Positions 1 to 13,100 of a DNA stretch of 64,000 nt are shown piece by piece (position 1 is the stretch's first letter; every line of letters begins with the position of its first letter). The stretch lies in contig JASDFA010000010.1 in assembly GCA_035772735.1 (NCBI GenBank), forward strand, positions 156,552,501 through 156,616,500. Direction: 5' to 3'. Source of the DNA: Datura wrightii. Taxonomy: Eukaryota > Streptophyta > Magnoliopsida > Solanales > Solanaceae. The notes under the pieces were generated by a model. That model had not been told where the DNA came from, searched no databases, and saw only the letters and a list, made by a program, of their open reading frames with translations. Position numbers and translations under genes: made by a program.

Positions 1-294
1 TATTAGCAAAAAGTACAATTCAACAAAGCTAGTGGAGTACATATTATCTTCATCTGATTTTTAAAACTCGTGGCCTGAAATAAGTCATAGATGTTTGTAT
101 AACTATAAATTAATGATCACCTCATTAAAGGTAAAAATGGTATTTTAAACTTAAATTGTTACTAAATATAGAAATATATCTTTTTTTTTAAACTGATCAC
201 TAAAAAAAATGTGTGTCACATAAATTAAAACAATAAAAATAAGTATTAACAAATTAAATACTATATATAAAAGAAAAAGGAAGAGTAGAGTAAC

Positions 295-421
295 TGTAAG
301 CAATGGCAGAACCAACACCGGCGAAGACGAAAAGCAAGGTGGAGATAAATTCAGCAACATAGGCCTTAATAGACCCCGCACTGAATGAATCGTCAAAACG
401 TCCAAAAGCTATGCAAGGCAT
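295..421 (-). CDS. Tonoplast aquaporin (TIP2-like), first exon only; gene runs off the left edge
   Basis: Read on the minus strand from the ATG at 421, this encodes MPCIAFGRFDDSF, then an AEFISTLLFVFAGVGSAIAY helix. This is the N-terminus and first membrane helix of delta/TIP2-type tonoplast intrinsic proteins, which conduct water and small solutes across the vacuole membrane. The match covers about 42 residues of a family usually near 250. The frame then leaves the family consensus after 'AIAY'. A GT at 294-293 fits the conserved first TIP intron position, so exon 1 is taken to end at 295; the donor GTTACT is weak. The remaining exons, including both NPA motifs, would lie left of base 1. Alternatively this could be an isolated exon fragment, which the window cannot exclude. 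Family assignment is confident; intactness is unknown. Confidence 0.75.
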
Positions 422-530
422 TTTAATTTAATTACTAAGAAGCTTATAATGAGGGAACTCTTCGAGAAATATAGAAACAGAGCAGAATATATATTGCTTT
501 TGGGTGACCAGAAGAGCCATTTGTTTGTCA

Positions 531-540
531 CCTATATATA
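531..540 (-). promoter_or_regulatory. Candidate TATA box of the TIP-like gene
   Basis: The minus strand reads TATATATAGG, 110-120 bases upstream of the aquaporin start codon. With a normal 25-35 base spacing this would put transcription start near 500 and give a 5' UTR of about 80 bases. This rests on position and motif only. Confidence 0.4.
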
Positions 541-659
541 CTGCAAAACCGTAAGAATAAAATATATGTATATGTTGTCAATTTTAATGCACTTCACGAG
601 CCTGTTTTTTGACATGCATATTAATTATATATCCAGTCAGGTGTGCTGTTAGTACAAAA

Positions 660-2027
660 CTTAGCTGTCATTAACATGCTTTAATGGAAATGTCTGGAAG
701 TTGATCGATCAAATAATTAATGATATGATCATCTATCCATGTGAACCGATCGTTAACACGACATTTTTGGGTGGTGACCCTTGTGAAGAAAATAATGATT
801 TAAGAAAAAGAGTTGGTGATATCTGCATCTGCATGACTATATAATGGGGTTTTAATTTGGTCTACAGGGGAGCACCGACCGACCATGAAAATAGAAAATG
901 GGTTGCCTGTGATGGAATTTGCTGGAGTTTCTCAAAATTGAAGTAGAAAATTTTGGTAGGTAGACAGAAATTGTTTTGATTAATTCCTACAAAATAATTA
1001 ATTTTCTTACTAATATTTTTTGTTTAGCATTATTGTCTACAAAAAAAAAAAAGAGGTTCTTTCAAGAGTATATATATATTGTAATCAAATATTATGAGGG
1101 TAGAGATGGATACGAGTGGGTGGTATTTTGAGGATGCAAGTAGACAATCAACGTTGAATGTCATTTATGAAATTTAAATTTTTAATTTTTTTGTGAGTTT
1201 TGATAAATTTATTTTATTAAAAATATTTTTTAAATATTTTGATCAATCAATTATGAAAAAATTAAATTTTTTTATATGTCCAGACACATCCTTAACGGTG
1301 TGTATTGATTGAGTAAAGTATTTTAAAAAATTTAAATTTATAAGTAATACAAGTTTATTTTATGATAATTGATAAAAATATTAACTAGTATATCATATTA
1401 ATAAATATTATTAAAAACTACCGTGAACGTATAAAATGTACATCTGTAATTACACTGGTGTATATAACTTCAATTAAGGTTTAATAACGGAAAACGGTAT
1501 CCTGGCCATTGTGAGAGAGCTTTGCTCCTGTCGTGTTTGGCAGTTGTCTTTTTTAAATAAATATTTCCCCTATATTTAAGATCTGTATATCCTCTGCAGA
1601 CTGAATACTTCATTTATTTCTTTACTTTTTCCTGCCTTTAGTAAATCATTTTCCTTACAAGATCTGTAAATTCATTTCTTTATTCTGTTGCTATCTAGAG
1701 TAGTACAGAGAAAAAAATTTTCCAGGGCTAAATTTAGTGGATCACTTCAGTCTGATTCATAATTTAATAGGGTTAGATTATTGATATTTGGAGTTAATCT
1801 AAGAACGAGCCTTTTTTGCTCGATTTAAATAAGCCCGTCGGCCTATAAGATCTGAACAAAGTGGGTTGAATTAGTCTACGGGCTAAGTTAAAAAATTATT
1901 TTTTTTAAAAAATAGAATACTAAAAATAATAAGAGGATTCTAAATATAAAGTCTACTTAAACCATCATTTTAATGGGTAAAATATTATTTTCTTTTTCTT
2001 ATGTTTTATTGTAATCTATTGGAACTT
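660..2027. other. AT-rich intergenic DNA upstream of the aquaporin exon
   Basis: No coding frame with recognisable similarity was seen. The stretch has several A and T homopolymer runs and would contain the distal promoter of the minus-strand TIP-like gene. Confidence 0.5.
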
Positions 2028-2910
2028 GGGGTGTACACAGTTTGAGTTAGTTCGGATTTTTTACACATCAACCAAATCAATTATATCGAATTTTTAAATT
2101 AATAAACCAAATCAAACCAATAAAAGTCGGGTTTTTTCTGATAAAATCTTCATACAAAACATATAACTTATACTTGAAATATGTCTTTAATTCTAGTAAG
2201 ATACAACTATCTAAGGTATTTCTTAATTAAGAAAATAACACAAAATATGAGAGAAGTGCATACATTGTACTAAAATATTCAACCAAAAAAATAATGAAAA
2301 CGCATAAAATAAATATTGATAATTAATGGATCATAATGAAAATGATCACGCTCTAATTAGAAGCACTAAGTCATGTTAAACTAAGTACGGCTAATAAATA
2401 TTACTTATATAACTAAATATTTTTAAGAAAATTAACTTGTGTGTTTTCACTGTGTAAATTAACCAATGAAAAATTAAAGAATATATATTTAATATTATTG
2501 TCATTCCTAGTGTTGAAATCATTTCTTTCGTTAGCATCAATATTGATTTGGTTTTGGTTTAAAATTTATTTGTGTCAATAACATGCATCCGTGAGCTATA
2601 AAACTTATTGGATCATTCAAAATTCTAAGTCCACGTTTGAAATAATATGTTAAAAGACAAAAATTATGAAAAAAATTTAAGAAGTATTTATAAATTATAT
2701 AAATATATGTACAAAAGAATTATATACATATAATGTCGGGTTGGTTTGGTTTGGTTTGACTGATTTTAGTTAAAATCAAACCAACTCAATTATGATCATT
2801 TTTTTTTTCAATGTCAAACCAAGTCGAACCAAACCACTATGTCAGGTTTTTTTCCTATTTAATGTGAATTATCGGATTAGTGCAGTTTGTCGGTTTACTT
2901 TATACACCCC
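2028..2910. mobile_element. MITE with GGGGTGTA termini (hAT-like)
   Basis: The left end starts GGGGTGTACA and the right end finishes TGTATACACCCC. Both ends carry the internal text 'accaaatc/aaccgac' in opposite orientation, and the middle is AT-rich and non-coding. Just outside each end sits an ATTGGAAC / ATTGAAAT pair, which could be an eroded 8-bp target duplication as in hAT transposons. The element is about 880 bp and has no transposase, so it would be non-autonomous. Confidence 0.55.
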
Positions 2911-3526
2911 TAATTGAAATAGAACTATTTAATAATTCTATTTAACTAGTTGTATCATTACTCATTAACTGTTTAGTTTGCTTATTAATATCTCTATTAG
3001 TTTCAATAATATCGTGTCAAAAGTTATTCAGTTTCACAGAAATTTTATGTCTAGCAAGATCATTTTTCTGAAAAAAAAAATGTGTCTCCTTTTCTTTTTT
3101 TGGAGATATTTAATGTGGTTCACATATTTGGTAATAAATTATTTATTTTGTCTTCGAAGTAAATAATATATATGATAAATAATTTTTTTGGTTATGCATA
3201 TATGAAAATTTTCTTGATGGAAGGAAACTATTAATTAGGATTCTTTAGGGAAACTATATTTTATGGAGAAGTCTCTAGGGTTAAAGTATTTTGCCTAAGA
3301 GCCCCTAGTCTACCTATAAATACGTCTATGACTCCATCAGTCTGGCATACACTTTGATAGGCATAGAGTAGAAGACTACAAGGTTTTTATTATTTTTTTA
3401 GGGTTACAAGTTTGTTAAAGACAAAGACGATTTTTTAACAACACTTGAACAACCATGACTAAAGGTACGTTCCTATTTATTTTTTCGCTACATTTTAGCA
3501 CTACATATGTGTTGAAATTCAACATG

Positions 3527-3538
3527 TGATTTCAGAGC
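3527..3538 (+). other. Possible retrotransposon primer-binding site and LTR end
   Basis: TGATTTCAGAGC matches the usual initiator-Met-tRNA primer site TGGTATCAGAGC at 10 of 12 positions. It follows a TTGAAATTCAACA stretch that could be the CA end of an LTR, and a CCTATAAATACG TATA-like motif lies at about 3315-3325. It could be the 5' LTR and leader of the Copia remnant that begins near 4930, but the second LTR is absent so the assignment cannot be proved. Confidence 0.3.
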
Positions 3539-3939
3539 GTACTTTAGCCAATTGTTTAGTGTTTTGATACAACTCATATTTGATTTTGTGTTGTTAATCA
3601 ATATTGTATAATGAAAGAGAATCGATAAACATATTAACAGGGTATTTCGGTGGCACACTTATATGTGATTGATTATTTTAATTAATTCCTTACATGAATT
3701 TATATATTGACTCCATTGATTATGTGTCATATAATGTCATTAAAGTGTTTTGAATTTCTTAAAGCTTTAAACAAAATAATCAATAGTCCAACTAGAGAAA
3801 TTTGTGTTAATATTAATGGTTCAATTCTTTTTGAGATCTGAATATGAGCAGTATGTATTAATAATACTAGTTTTATGATAAGACATTAACGTCTACTCCT
3901 TTTGTGAATATGGAAGTATTTAGATGTGTTTTTGACCCA

Positions 3940-4238
3940 AGTGAAGAGTGAAAAACACACCCAAAGTATCATACTTTTTTTAGTTTCATACCCGAACTAT
4001 CAGATGTGTGAGTTTCCTACCTGGACTACCACCAAATGTTTATCGAAACACACCTAAACTATCAATTGTTCACTTTTCCTACCTGATATTTCAGGTGGAA
4101 AAAGTAAGTAATTGATAGTTGAGGTGTGTTTTGATAAACATTTGGTGATAGTCTAGGTAGGAAAAGTAAATATCTGATAGTTCGGGTAGGAAACTCAAAA
4201 AACCTGAATACTTTAGTTGTGTTTTTGACCTTTCACCC
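3940..4238. mobile_element. Fold-back MITE, near-perfect palindrome
   Basis: Two arms of about 145 bases meet near 4090 and are reverse complements with scattered mismatches. Landmarks on the left arm (AAAACACACCCAAAGTAT, CCAAATGTTTATC, TCCTACCTG) return inverted on the right arm (CAGGTGGAAAAAG, GATAAACATTTGG, GTGTTTTTGACC). There is almost no loop, so a transcript would fold into one long hairpin. No coding capacity. It lies between the possible LTR end at 3524 and the Copia coding remnant, so it may have inserted into that element's leader. Confidence 0.7.
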
Positions 4239-4929
4239 TTTAAGTTATTATAATATTTTATTTTGATGTTACCATTATAATAAGAGATATGTAGGCTATG
4301 CCTATTCTCTTGTTGTGCGGTCCTTTTTCCTGCTCACACAAGATGGTTTATATACCGGATTGTCTTTTATGTAGGCTCTGCCTATACAATCTGTTTTTGC
4401 ATTTTAATAATTAACACTTTATTTAAGTTAATTATTAAAGTTAACTATTGTAAGATGTCGTTTTTGAGTTCTTTTGTTATATGCTTAGGATTAGCCACAA
4501 CATCCTGGGTATATGACATAAAGAGAAATTATATTCTTTAATCACATAAAGTTAAGTGATTAAGATATGATGATAACATCTAATAAAGTCTGATTATCTT
4601 ATCAAATGATAACCCTACCCCACAGGGAGGTAACTATTTTGGTTAGATTAATTGGAATGAGATAATAAACTTTTAGTTGAAAATTATTCTATGCCCATAG
4701 GTATGAATTATTTTCAAGATTTATTTTGGTTTACTAGTCTAATAAAGTTAAGTAAATTCTATGCACGGGTTGCAACCTCTGCCCACAGGAAGATTTAGAA
4801 TTTACTTAGAATCGGTATTTACACGATTCACTTTTGATGATTTGTACTTCATAACTTATGTATGTGTATCCCTGTTTTGCTGTTTACACAACTTTTCCTA
4901 CTACTATTTTTTAACTAAAATGGTTGAAT

Positions 4930-7626
4930 TTCGATGCTATCTAGTGACAACTTTATAGAATGGAAGGAGTAAATTCTTCTCACTTTAGGGTGCTGGACTT
5001 GGATCTGGCTCTCCATGTGGAAGAACCACCTAAGCCCATGTAATCAAGTATGCCAGAGGCTAAGACTTTTTATGAGCTGTGGGAGCGATCTAATCGCTTG
5101 AGCTAAATGCTCATAAAATATCATATAAGTCAAAGCATTAGGAGTTTTATCCCTAACAATGATAAGGTCAAAGTTTACATGAAGGCAATTGGTGAACAAT
5201 TTGTAGCTCTGACAAGGCTTTGGCTAGCATCCTTATGAAGAGGCTCTCAAGTATGACCTCTGAAAGAAGTCATACAGTGGGGGAGCACATTATGGAGATG
5301 AGAGACATTGCTGCTAAACTCAAGTCGCTTGAGGTTGATATTCTGCACCATTTCTTGTGCATTTTATCCTCAACTCTCTTCCTGCAGAATATGGTCCGTT
5401 CTAGATATCTTATAACACACATAAAGATAAATGGTCAATCAATAAAATTTTGATCATGGGTGTTCAGAAGAGGAGAGGTTGAAACATGAGATACCTGAAA
5501 GTGTAAATTTGGTGACTCATGATAAGAGAAAGGAAAAAGCGTTCCTATGAAGAAGAAAGACAGTTTTGATAAAAACTCTTGTCGTTTGTGCAAAAGGAAG
5601 GGACACTGGAAGAAAGATTACCTGAAATACAAGAAATGACTTGAGAAGAAAGGTAATTTTACCTTTGTATGTTATGAATCTAATTTCACTAAAGTTTCTG
5701 ATAATACATGGTGGATTAATTCTGGTTTCACAACTCACATTGCTAAAATCATGCAAAGTTTTTTTCTAACTCTAAGGATGGGGACTTAGAGGCTCATTTT
5801 AAAAGATGGTTTTCAATTAGATTTAGAAAATACTTTTTATATTCCATCATATTCTACAAATTTAATTTCTCTTTCAAGACTGTCAATTGTTTGTTATGAT
5901 TTCAATTGTCATTATTCTTGGTAAAACTTTTGAAAAACAATAAATTTGTTGGTTTTGGAAATTTAGATGGAAAAGTTATTTAAATTTGAGCTAGATCCGA
6001 CAATTGAATGTAATGTTATAACCCTGCATGATAAAGAAATTGACACTAAGTGATATATTATCAATGAGAACTCATCAGGTTTTTGGCACAATAGATTGGG
6101 ACTCATCTCTATTGAAAGAGTCAAAAGATTAGTTAATGATGGAGTTCTAGAAGCTCTTGATTTTCCTGACTTTGGGACTTGCGTGGACTGCATAAAGGGA
6201 AGCAGACCAACAAATCTACTAAATGTTCCAAAAGGAGTTCTCAATTACTTGAGATCATACATACAGTTATTTGTGGACCTTTTCCTATCCCTTGCTTGAA
6301 TGGTGAGAGGTATTTTATCTCATTTTTTGGAGACTATTCAAGATACATGTATCTCTATTTTCTATTTTACAAATTAGAAGCACTTCATGCTTTTAAAGTT
6401 TTTAAAATAGAAGTAGAGAAATAAACTGGAGCTTAGATCAAAATTATAAGATCTGATAGGGGTGGAGAATATTATGGTAGGTACACAGATAAGGGACAAG
6501 TTAAAGGCCCATTTGAGGAGTTCCTTGAAGTGAAGGTATAATTGCTCAATATACCATACCAGAACCACCACAATAAAATGGTGTGACAGAAAGAAAGAAT
6601 TAGACATTAATGAACATGGTAAGAAACATGATTATTAATGGATATGGTAAGAAGCATGATTAGTATGTCAAGTTTACCTTTATCCTTATGGAGTGAAGCC
6701 TTAAAAACCATTGTACATATTTTAAATAGGATTCTATCCAAGGTTGTCTCTAAGACGCATTTTGAATAATGAAAAGGATGGAAATATAGTTTAAGTCATT
6801 TACACATTCGGAGATGACCAACTGAGCTAAGGGTTATAACCCACAATTTAAAAAGTTAGATAAAAGAACAAAAAGCAGTTTCTTTATAGGCTATGTGATT
6901 AATTCTAAAGGATTAAGTTTTATTGTCCTTCTCATTCTCCTAAAATTGTTGAGGCTAGAAATTTGAGGAACATGGAGTAAGTGGGAGTGGTTTCACTCAA
7001 GCGGTGGAATTGGAAGAAGTAAAGGAACCATCCATGGTACCTTTATTTATTAGGAACTTGAATGCTAATCAGACAAATTCTTATGAATTCTCTTAAGAGC
7101 AACAAGTTCAAGAGCTACCACCACCTGAAGAGCCACATGAAGAACAATCCAAAGCCATTGAAGGAGCGTTTGAACAAGCAGGAGTAAGAAAATCCTCAAG
7201 AGTTTGTAAACCAACAATTTCTAGTGACTATGTTGTATATCTCCAAGAGTCTGACTATGATATTGGACTTAAAGATGATCTATGCTCATTTTCACAAGCC
7301 ATGAGTGGAGAAAACTCCGCACTTAGGTATGATTCCAAGAAGGAAGAGTTGGAATCTATGGCCAAAAAAATAAAGTTTGAAATTTGGTTGAATTACCGGA
7401 AGACGTCTCTCCTATAGGATCTAAATGGATTTATAAAACTAAAAGAGACTCATTTGGTAATATTGAACAATATAAAGCCAAACTTGTAGCCAAAGGTTTC
7501 ACTCAAAAAGAAGGCATTGATTACCATGAAACCTTCTCTCCAGTGTCCAAGAAAGATTCATTAAGAATAATCATGCCATTAGTAGCTCACTTTGATTTAG
7601 AGTTACACCAAATGGATCTAGTTAAA
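4930..7626 (+). mobile_element. Ty1/Copia retrotransposon remnant, degenerate gag-pol truncated in reverse transcriptase
   Basis: Broken reading frames follow the Copia order. Near 4970 there is gag text (LDLDLALHVEEPPKP) and near 5580 a zinc knuckle (CRLCKRKGHWKK). A protease-like WWINSG follows near 5710, then the pre-integrase segment FWHNRLGLISIERVK near 6080. Integrase text is at 6300-6480 (YFISFFGDYSRYMYLYF, then IRSDRGGEYYG). The reverse transcriptase start is at about 7390-7625 (GSKWIYKTKRD, AKLVAKGFTQKEGIDYHETFSP). The frame is interrupted by many stops and shifts and ends in the middle of the RT at 'HQMDLVK', where it meets the pogo-like MITE piece at 7625. The YVDD catalytic box, RNase H and the 3' LTR are missing. 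It is a dead copy. Confidence 0.85.
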
Positions 7627-8060
7627 TAATTTTGTGTACAAAAAAGAATCAATGTATTTGTTAACCAATTTAATTAAAAAAATAGATAAAGTATGAATGT
7701 TTTAAAGTAAAACCTACGACCTTTCCTCATTAAGTTACGATTATAACTGGTGGACACATTTTCATATAATTTTTTTCTTTTACATATTCGTACTTGAAAT
7801 TTACTATGTGCAGACACTAATGATAATTATCATAAATATTTTAATATTTAATTTTATACATAATTTATTTCTTATAAAATATCATCACACGTGTATGACT
7901 GCTATAGATGGGTAATTTTACAAAGATTGTACCGCTATACTGAACATCATTACTATCATAGATAGAATGTTGTTATAGAGAAGTAAATATAACATGAAAA
8001 ATCAATTCTGAAAAAAGTCAAGCCGTTATAGTGAAATGTTGATATAACGAGGTTTGACTG
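7625..8060. mobile_element. 5'-truncated pogo-like (Emigrant-type) MITE
   Basis: This 436-bp stretch aligns along its whole length, in the same orientation, to 46501-46959. Its right end GAGGTTTGACTG, followed by TA, is the inverse of the CAGTCAAACCTC terminus typical of pogo/mariner-like MITEs with TA target duplications. The left terminus is absent because the sequence joins directly to the truncated Copia RT at 7625, so one event removed both ends. No coding capacity. Confidence 0.65.
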
Positions 8061-8220
8061 TAATGTAAAAATTTTATGGGCATCCTATTTTGGTTATCCC
8101 CTTTTAGTAATATTTGTTTTATATTTTTTTAATATGAAAATATAAATATTTAATATTAGGTAATTTTTAGATTAAAAAATACATGCTTTTTTCCCGCTAT
8201 TTCTACTTTTACTTCTGTAT

Positions 8221-8736
8221 TCAAACACATATGACTAAAATTTTAGCCAATTTTAATACGAATTTCAGTCATATGAAAAAATTAAAAAGGTGTTAAATAT
8301 GTTTGTTAGATTTGTTGTTATTTTGACAAATTGATGATTAAGGTTTATTTTTATGATACATGAAATATGTATTTCAAATTTAAGCCTACTTAGAGTAGAT
8401 TTGCGTGTTGAAATTTGAAATATAATTTTTTTTTTTGGCAAAAAATTTCAGATGCACGTGCATGAAATTTTAGCCAATTTTAATATGTATTTCAGTAATG
8501 TGTGACTGAGCTAAGTCATAAATAAAAAAAAATTACAACTGTGTTAAATGAGTTTGTTAGATTGTTCTTATTTGACAAATTGATGATTTCAATTTATTCT
8601 TTTTGATAAATGAAACTTATGTTTAAATTTGAGCTTATTTAGAGTAGACTTGAGTGTTGAAATTTGAAAAATAAAATTATTTTTTTTTGGCAAAAACATT
8701 CAGGTGCACATGACTGAAATTTAGTCAATTTTTTAC
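8221..8736. repeat. Tandem repeat, about 245-bp unit, two copies plus a partial third
   Basis: Landmarks repeat in order: TTTTAGCCAATTTTAATA, then GTTAAATATGTTTGTTAG or GTTAAATGAGTTTGTTAG, then GACAAATTGATGATT, then AGAGTAGA, then GTTGAAATTTGAAA, then GGCAAAAA. The second unit starts near 8452. A third unit begins near 8703 and is interrupted at 8737 by the fold-back element; its continuation (ATACATATTTGGGTCATG) resumes after 9650. Confidence 0.65.
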
Positions 8737-9650
8737 GGGTGAAAATTATTTCACTCCTCAATTTTGCTGTAAAAATCATACTCCTCCTCAACTTTGAACA
8801 ATAGACATTTTCCCCTATTTATCTTAATTGACTTTTTGAAATATCTGTTTTACCCTTGTTATTTTCAATCCTCCATTTATATAATAATTTTTTATATTAT
8901 ATATAATATTTATTTGTTAACCTATATATAGTTTCTCATTTAAATTCACTAACATTATAAGTAGAACAATACTTCTATGAATTTGTCACAAAATCTAATG
9001 CTATGTAGTATTTTTTTAATTATTATTAAATATTATATGCATTAAATATATATACATGTATGTGCATGCATGTGTGGGTACTTATATTTCTCCTCTTTCT
9101 ATCCTTTATTATCTATATAAATAAGAAAAATTGATTGTTATTAATAGAATATTTCATAAATTATAATTTAAAATTAATATACATTATAAATAAATAATCT
9201 TTAAATTTGTCTTTATTATTAAATTTTTCTTATTTCATGCATTGAAATATATTTATAAATTATTATTACCTTTAATTTTTCCTTGTATAAATAAATATTA
9301 GAGTTTTGATTATTATTAATAAAACTATTTTTTTATTCTGCTAATTTATTTTATTGTAGAACATCATTAACTTATATACTTAATTAGTATTTTTTAATTT
9401 TATTTTATCTCAAAAGTTAATATTCATTTTTTTATTAAAAAAAATATTATGATTTATTTATATAGACAATTTAAAAAATTTATGATTTCAAGAAAGTAAA
9501 AAGAAGAAGACAAAGTTGATAGTGTAAGGGTAAACCTGATATTTTTAAAAAGTCAACTAGGATAAAGGGGGTGAGAAGGTCGATTGTTCAAAGTTGAAAG
9601 GGGAATTTGACTTTTAAAGTAAAATTAGGGGGTGAAAATAATTTTTACCC
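8737..9650. mobile_element. Inverted-repeat element (MITE) with ~110-bp terminal repeats
   Basis: The left end begins GGGTGAAAATTATTTCACTC and the right end finishes AAAATAATTTTTACCC. The two ends are imperfect reverse complements for about 110 bases, including CAACTTTGAACAATAGAC on the left and its inverse on the right. The 700-bp middle is very AT-rich and has no coding frame. It sits inside the third copy of the 245-bp tandem repeat, so it inserted after that array formed. I could not settle a target duplication. Confidence 0.65.
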
Positions 9651-9855
9651 AAATACATATTTGGGTCATGTATGACAGAAAGGGGAATAGATATGTTAAG
9701 TCCTACATCAGTCGGACAAGGGAATTCTAATTTGCCAAATAGATTTGGACAATCCTCCCATAATGAGCTAATTTTTAAAATTGAGTTAAGCTCAAAATTT
9801 ATTAAATTCTCATATTAAATTATTCTTGTACAAATTAAATCACTCCCTTAGTTCA

Positions 9856-10145
9856 TTAAGGATTGTTTAGTTTTTACAAACAAAATAAAATCTCTTCATT
9901 AAGCATAGGAACGTATTCTTTTAATCACTATATTTTCTCTTATCTTCTTATTCGTTAGGAATTATCTACTTCTTACCAACAAAATTAAATCTCTACCTTA
10001 ATTCTTACAAACAAAATCAAATCTCTCCATTGAGCACATGAGCGTATTCTCTTAATCACTATACTATCTTCTTATCCTCTTATTCATTAAGGATTGTTTA
10101 TTTCGTATTGACAAAATCAAATCTCGAAGATGACGCATTCTAATG
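9856..10145. repeat. Degenerate tandem repeat, ~100-130-bp units
   Basis: Three units share ATTAAGGATTGTTTA, ACAAACAAAATAAAATCTCT (or AATCAAATCTCT), CGTATTCTTTTAATCACTAT and CTTATCNTCTTATTC in the same order. The third unit is cut short where the Copia remnant begins near 10150. No coding potential. Confidence 0.5.
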
Positions 10146-10149
10146 TAAC

Positions 10150-13100
10150 AAATTTAGATCGCAACCTTTTTATAGAGACACAAACAAATAGAATTATTTT
10201 TGTATCCTTCTTTAAATAGGTATTCGCTAAGACGATTATACCACATGCGTCCTGATTGTTTCAATTCGTGTAAAGATTTCTGGAGCTTTATTGAACAAGT
10301 TTTTTGGGAATCTTTATATGCTTCAGGCATTTTGAATCCTTCAGGGATTTTCATAAAAATATCATTGTCTAGTGAGTCATATAAATATGCCATGACAATA
10401 TCCATTAAATGCATATCAAGTTTTTCATGAACTGCCACATTTATAAGATACTTGAAGGTGATTGCATCCACCACAGGAGAATATGTCTCCATATAATCAA
10501 TATCAAGTCTTTACAAAAATCGTTGTGTCACTAGTCGTGCTTTATATCTTACGACTTCTTTTTTCTCATTTCATTATAGTACAAAAATCCATTTGGACCC
10601 CACTGGTTGTATACCTTCAGGTGTTCGGACTTGGGCCCGAAAACTTCGCGTTTTTCAAGCGAAGTTTGTTCAATTTAAATTGCATCTTTTCATTTTGGCC
10701 AATCATTTCTTTGTCTGCATTCCTCGACAGATTTTGGTTCAAGATCCTCATCTTGTTGTATTATTTCAACAGCAACATTATAGGAAAAAGTATTATCGAC
10801 AGTTGTATCATTTTGGTTCCATAATTTTTCAATGAGACATAATTTATTGAGATCTCTTCATTTTTATTATTTTCAAGTACCTGAACCTCTCCCGAGGCAT
10901 TATCAATTGTTATGTCTCGCTTCTCTTCTTAAGTAGCTTCCTCCATATTATGACCATTCTAATTGTTTGCTCCTTTTTTGCTAAGAATTTTTATGTTTGA
11001 AACCAATTGGTCTACCACGTTTTAAGTGTGGTTTAGACTCATTTGCACTAATTGATTGTTCTACCGGGACATCAACTCGAATTGGAGCATTAGCAGGTGA
11101 AATATGAGATTTAGTAATTTTTGATAGATCAGTGAATGCATCTGGCAGTTGATTTGCAATATTTTACAAATAGATTATCTTTCGAACTTCCAGTTCACAT
11201 TGATTTGTACGAGGATCTAAATAAGATAGTGATAAAACATTCCAATCTATCTCATTTTTCAACTGCTTATTTTCTCCCCCTAATGGTGGGTAAGTAGATT
11301 TATCAAGATGACAATCAACGAATCTTGCCATAAATAAATCTCCAATCACAGGTTCCAAATATTTTATGATCGAAGGAGATTCGTACCTTATATATATCCC
11401 CAACCTTCTTTGGGAATCTATCTTCATGCGTTGTGGTGGACCAATTGGAACATATACCGTACATCCAAATATTTTAAGATGAGAAATATTTGGCTCCTGA
11501 CCAAAAGCCAATTATAAGGGGGAGACTTTATGATAACTTGTGGGCCTAAACCGTACAAGAGTTGCTGCATGCAAAATAACATGACCTCATACTGAAATGA
11601 GAAGTTTTGTTCTCATAAGCATTGGTCTAGCAATTAATTGGAGGCGTTTGATCAATGATTCCGCTAGACCATTTTGAGTATGAACATGAGCAACTGGATG
11701 CTCAACTGTTATCCCAGTTGACATACAATAATTATTAAAGGCTTGAGATATAAACTCACCAGTATTATCAAGACGAGTTATCTTAATTGCATAATCCGAA
11801 AATTGTGCTCTTAATTTTATTATCTAAGCAAGCAGTCTCGCAAACGCCAAATTGTGAGTTGATAATAAACACACATGTGACCATCTTATAGATGCATCTA
11901 TTAAAACCAAATAATATTTAAATGATCCACATGGTGGGTGAATGAGCCCACATATATCACCTTGTATACGTTCTAGAAATGCAGGAGACTCAGTTCTCAC
12001 CTTAATTGTTGATAGCCTAGTAATCAATTGCCTTGAGAACATGCGTCACAAGAGAATTCCTTAAATTGAAAAATCTTCCGGTTCTTCAAAAAGTGCTCAT
12101 ATGAATTCTCAATTATTTTGTGCATCATATTAGAACCGGGATAGCCCAACCGGTCATGTCATATATTAAAATCATTTGAATTAGTAAAGTTCTGATTTAC
12201 TATGACATGTATTTCAATCATGCTAATATTTATGTAGTATAAGCCGAAAGAAAAAGCGGGTAACTTTTCGAGCACATATTTCTTACCCGATATTATTGTA
12301 GTAATATACATATATTCAATCTTTTCATCATTTGTAATCTCAATATGATAGTCATTTTGGCGAATGTCTTTCAAATTTAGCAAGTTTCTTTAAGACTTAC
12401 TACAATATAATGCTTCATCAGTTTTTAATTTTGTTCCTCCATTAAGTAATAAATTATATTTATCAGAGCCTTCAATTAATCTTGTAGTACCAGATATTGT
12501 ATTAATATTTGCATCTTTCATCATCAAATATGAGAAATATTTCCTATCTCTTAAAATAGTGTGTGTTGTAGTACTATCTATAAGACATATGTCACTATGA
12601 TTGACCTTGGATCCAACTGATAATTGAGAAATTTTCATATTCTTCATGAAAATAAAAGATATATTATAAGAAACATCAAAAACTAATAACATACATAACT
12701 TTAAGAAACTGCACTAGAAGTGTTGAAATTAGGAAAACATGATACTATAGGAAAAACATTTAAGAAGAAGAATCTAGTTGCAAACATAAAAGAAAATAAT
12801 TGTTTCGTCCTCTGCCACATCCTCGCCCATGTCCATGATCATGACTGCGGTAATTATTTTATCTTGTTTGAGACTGATTATATGTTTCTGCAACATTCAC
12901 TTCAGGGAAGGGAGCAGATCCAGTGAAACGAGCCTCATGATTTTTCATCAACAAAGTATTATTTTGCTCAGCCACAAGTAGGCATGTAATTAATTCAAAA
13001 TATTTCTTAAACCTTTTTTCACGGTATTGTTGTTGTAGCAACACATCTGAAGCATGAAAAGTGGAATAAATTTTCTCTAGTAAGTCCTCATCAGTGATAG

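Noticed and set aside
5220..7629. Separate small genes in this interval
   Set aside because: All recognisable pieces fall in Copia order (Gag, knuckle, protease, integrase, RT) and are one broken element.
8000..10145. Tandem repeats considered as a CRISPR array or satellite
   Set aside because: There are only two to three diverged units with no regular spacers, in plant nuclear DNA.
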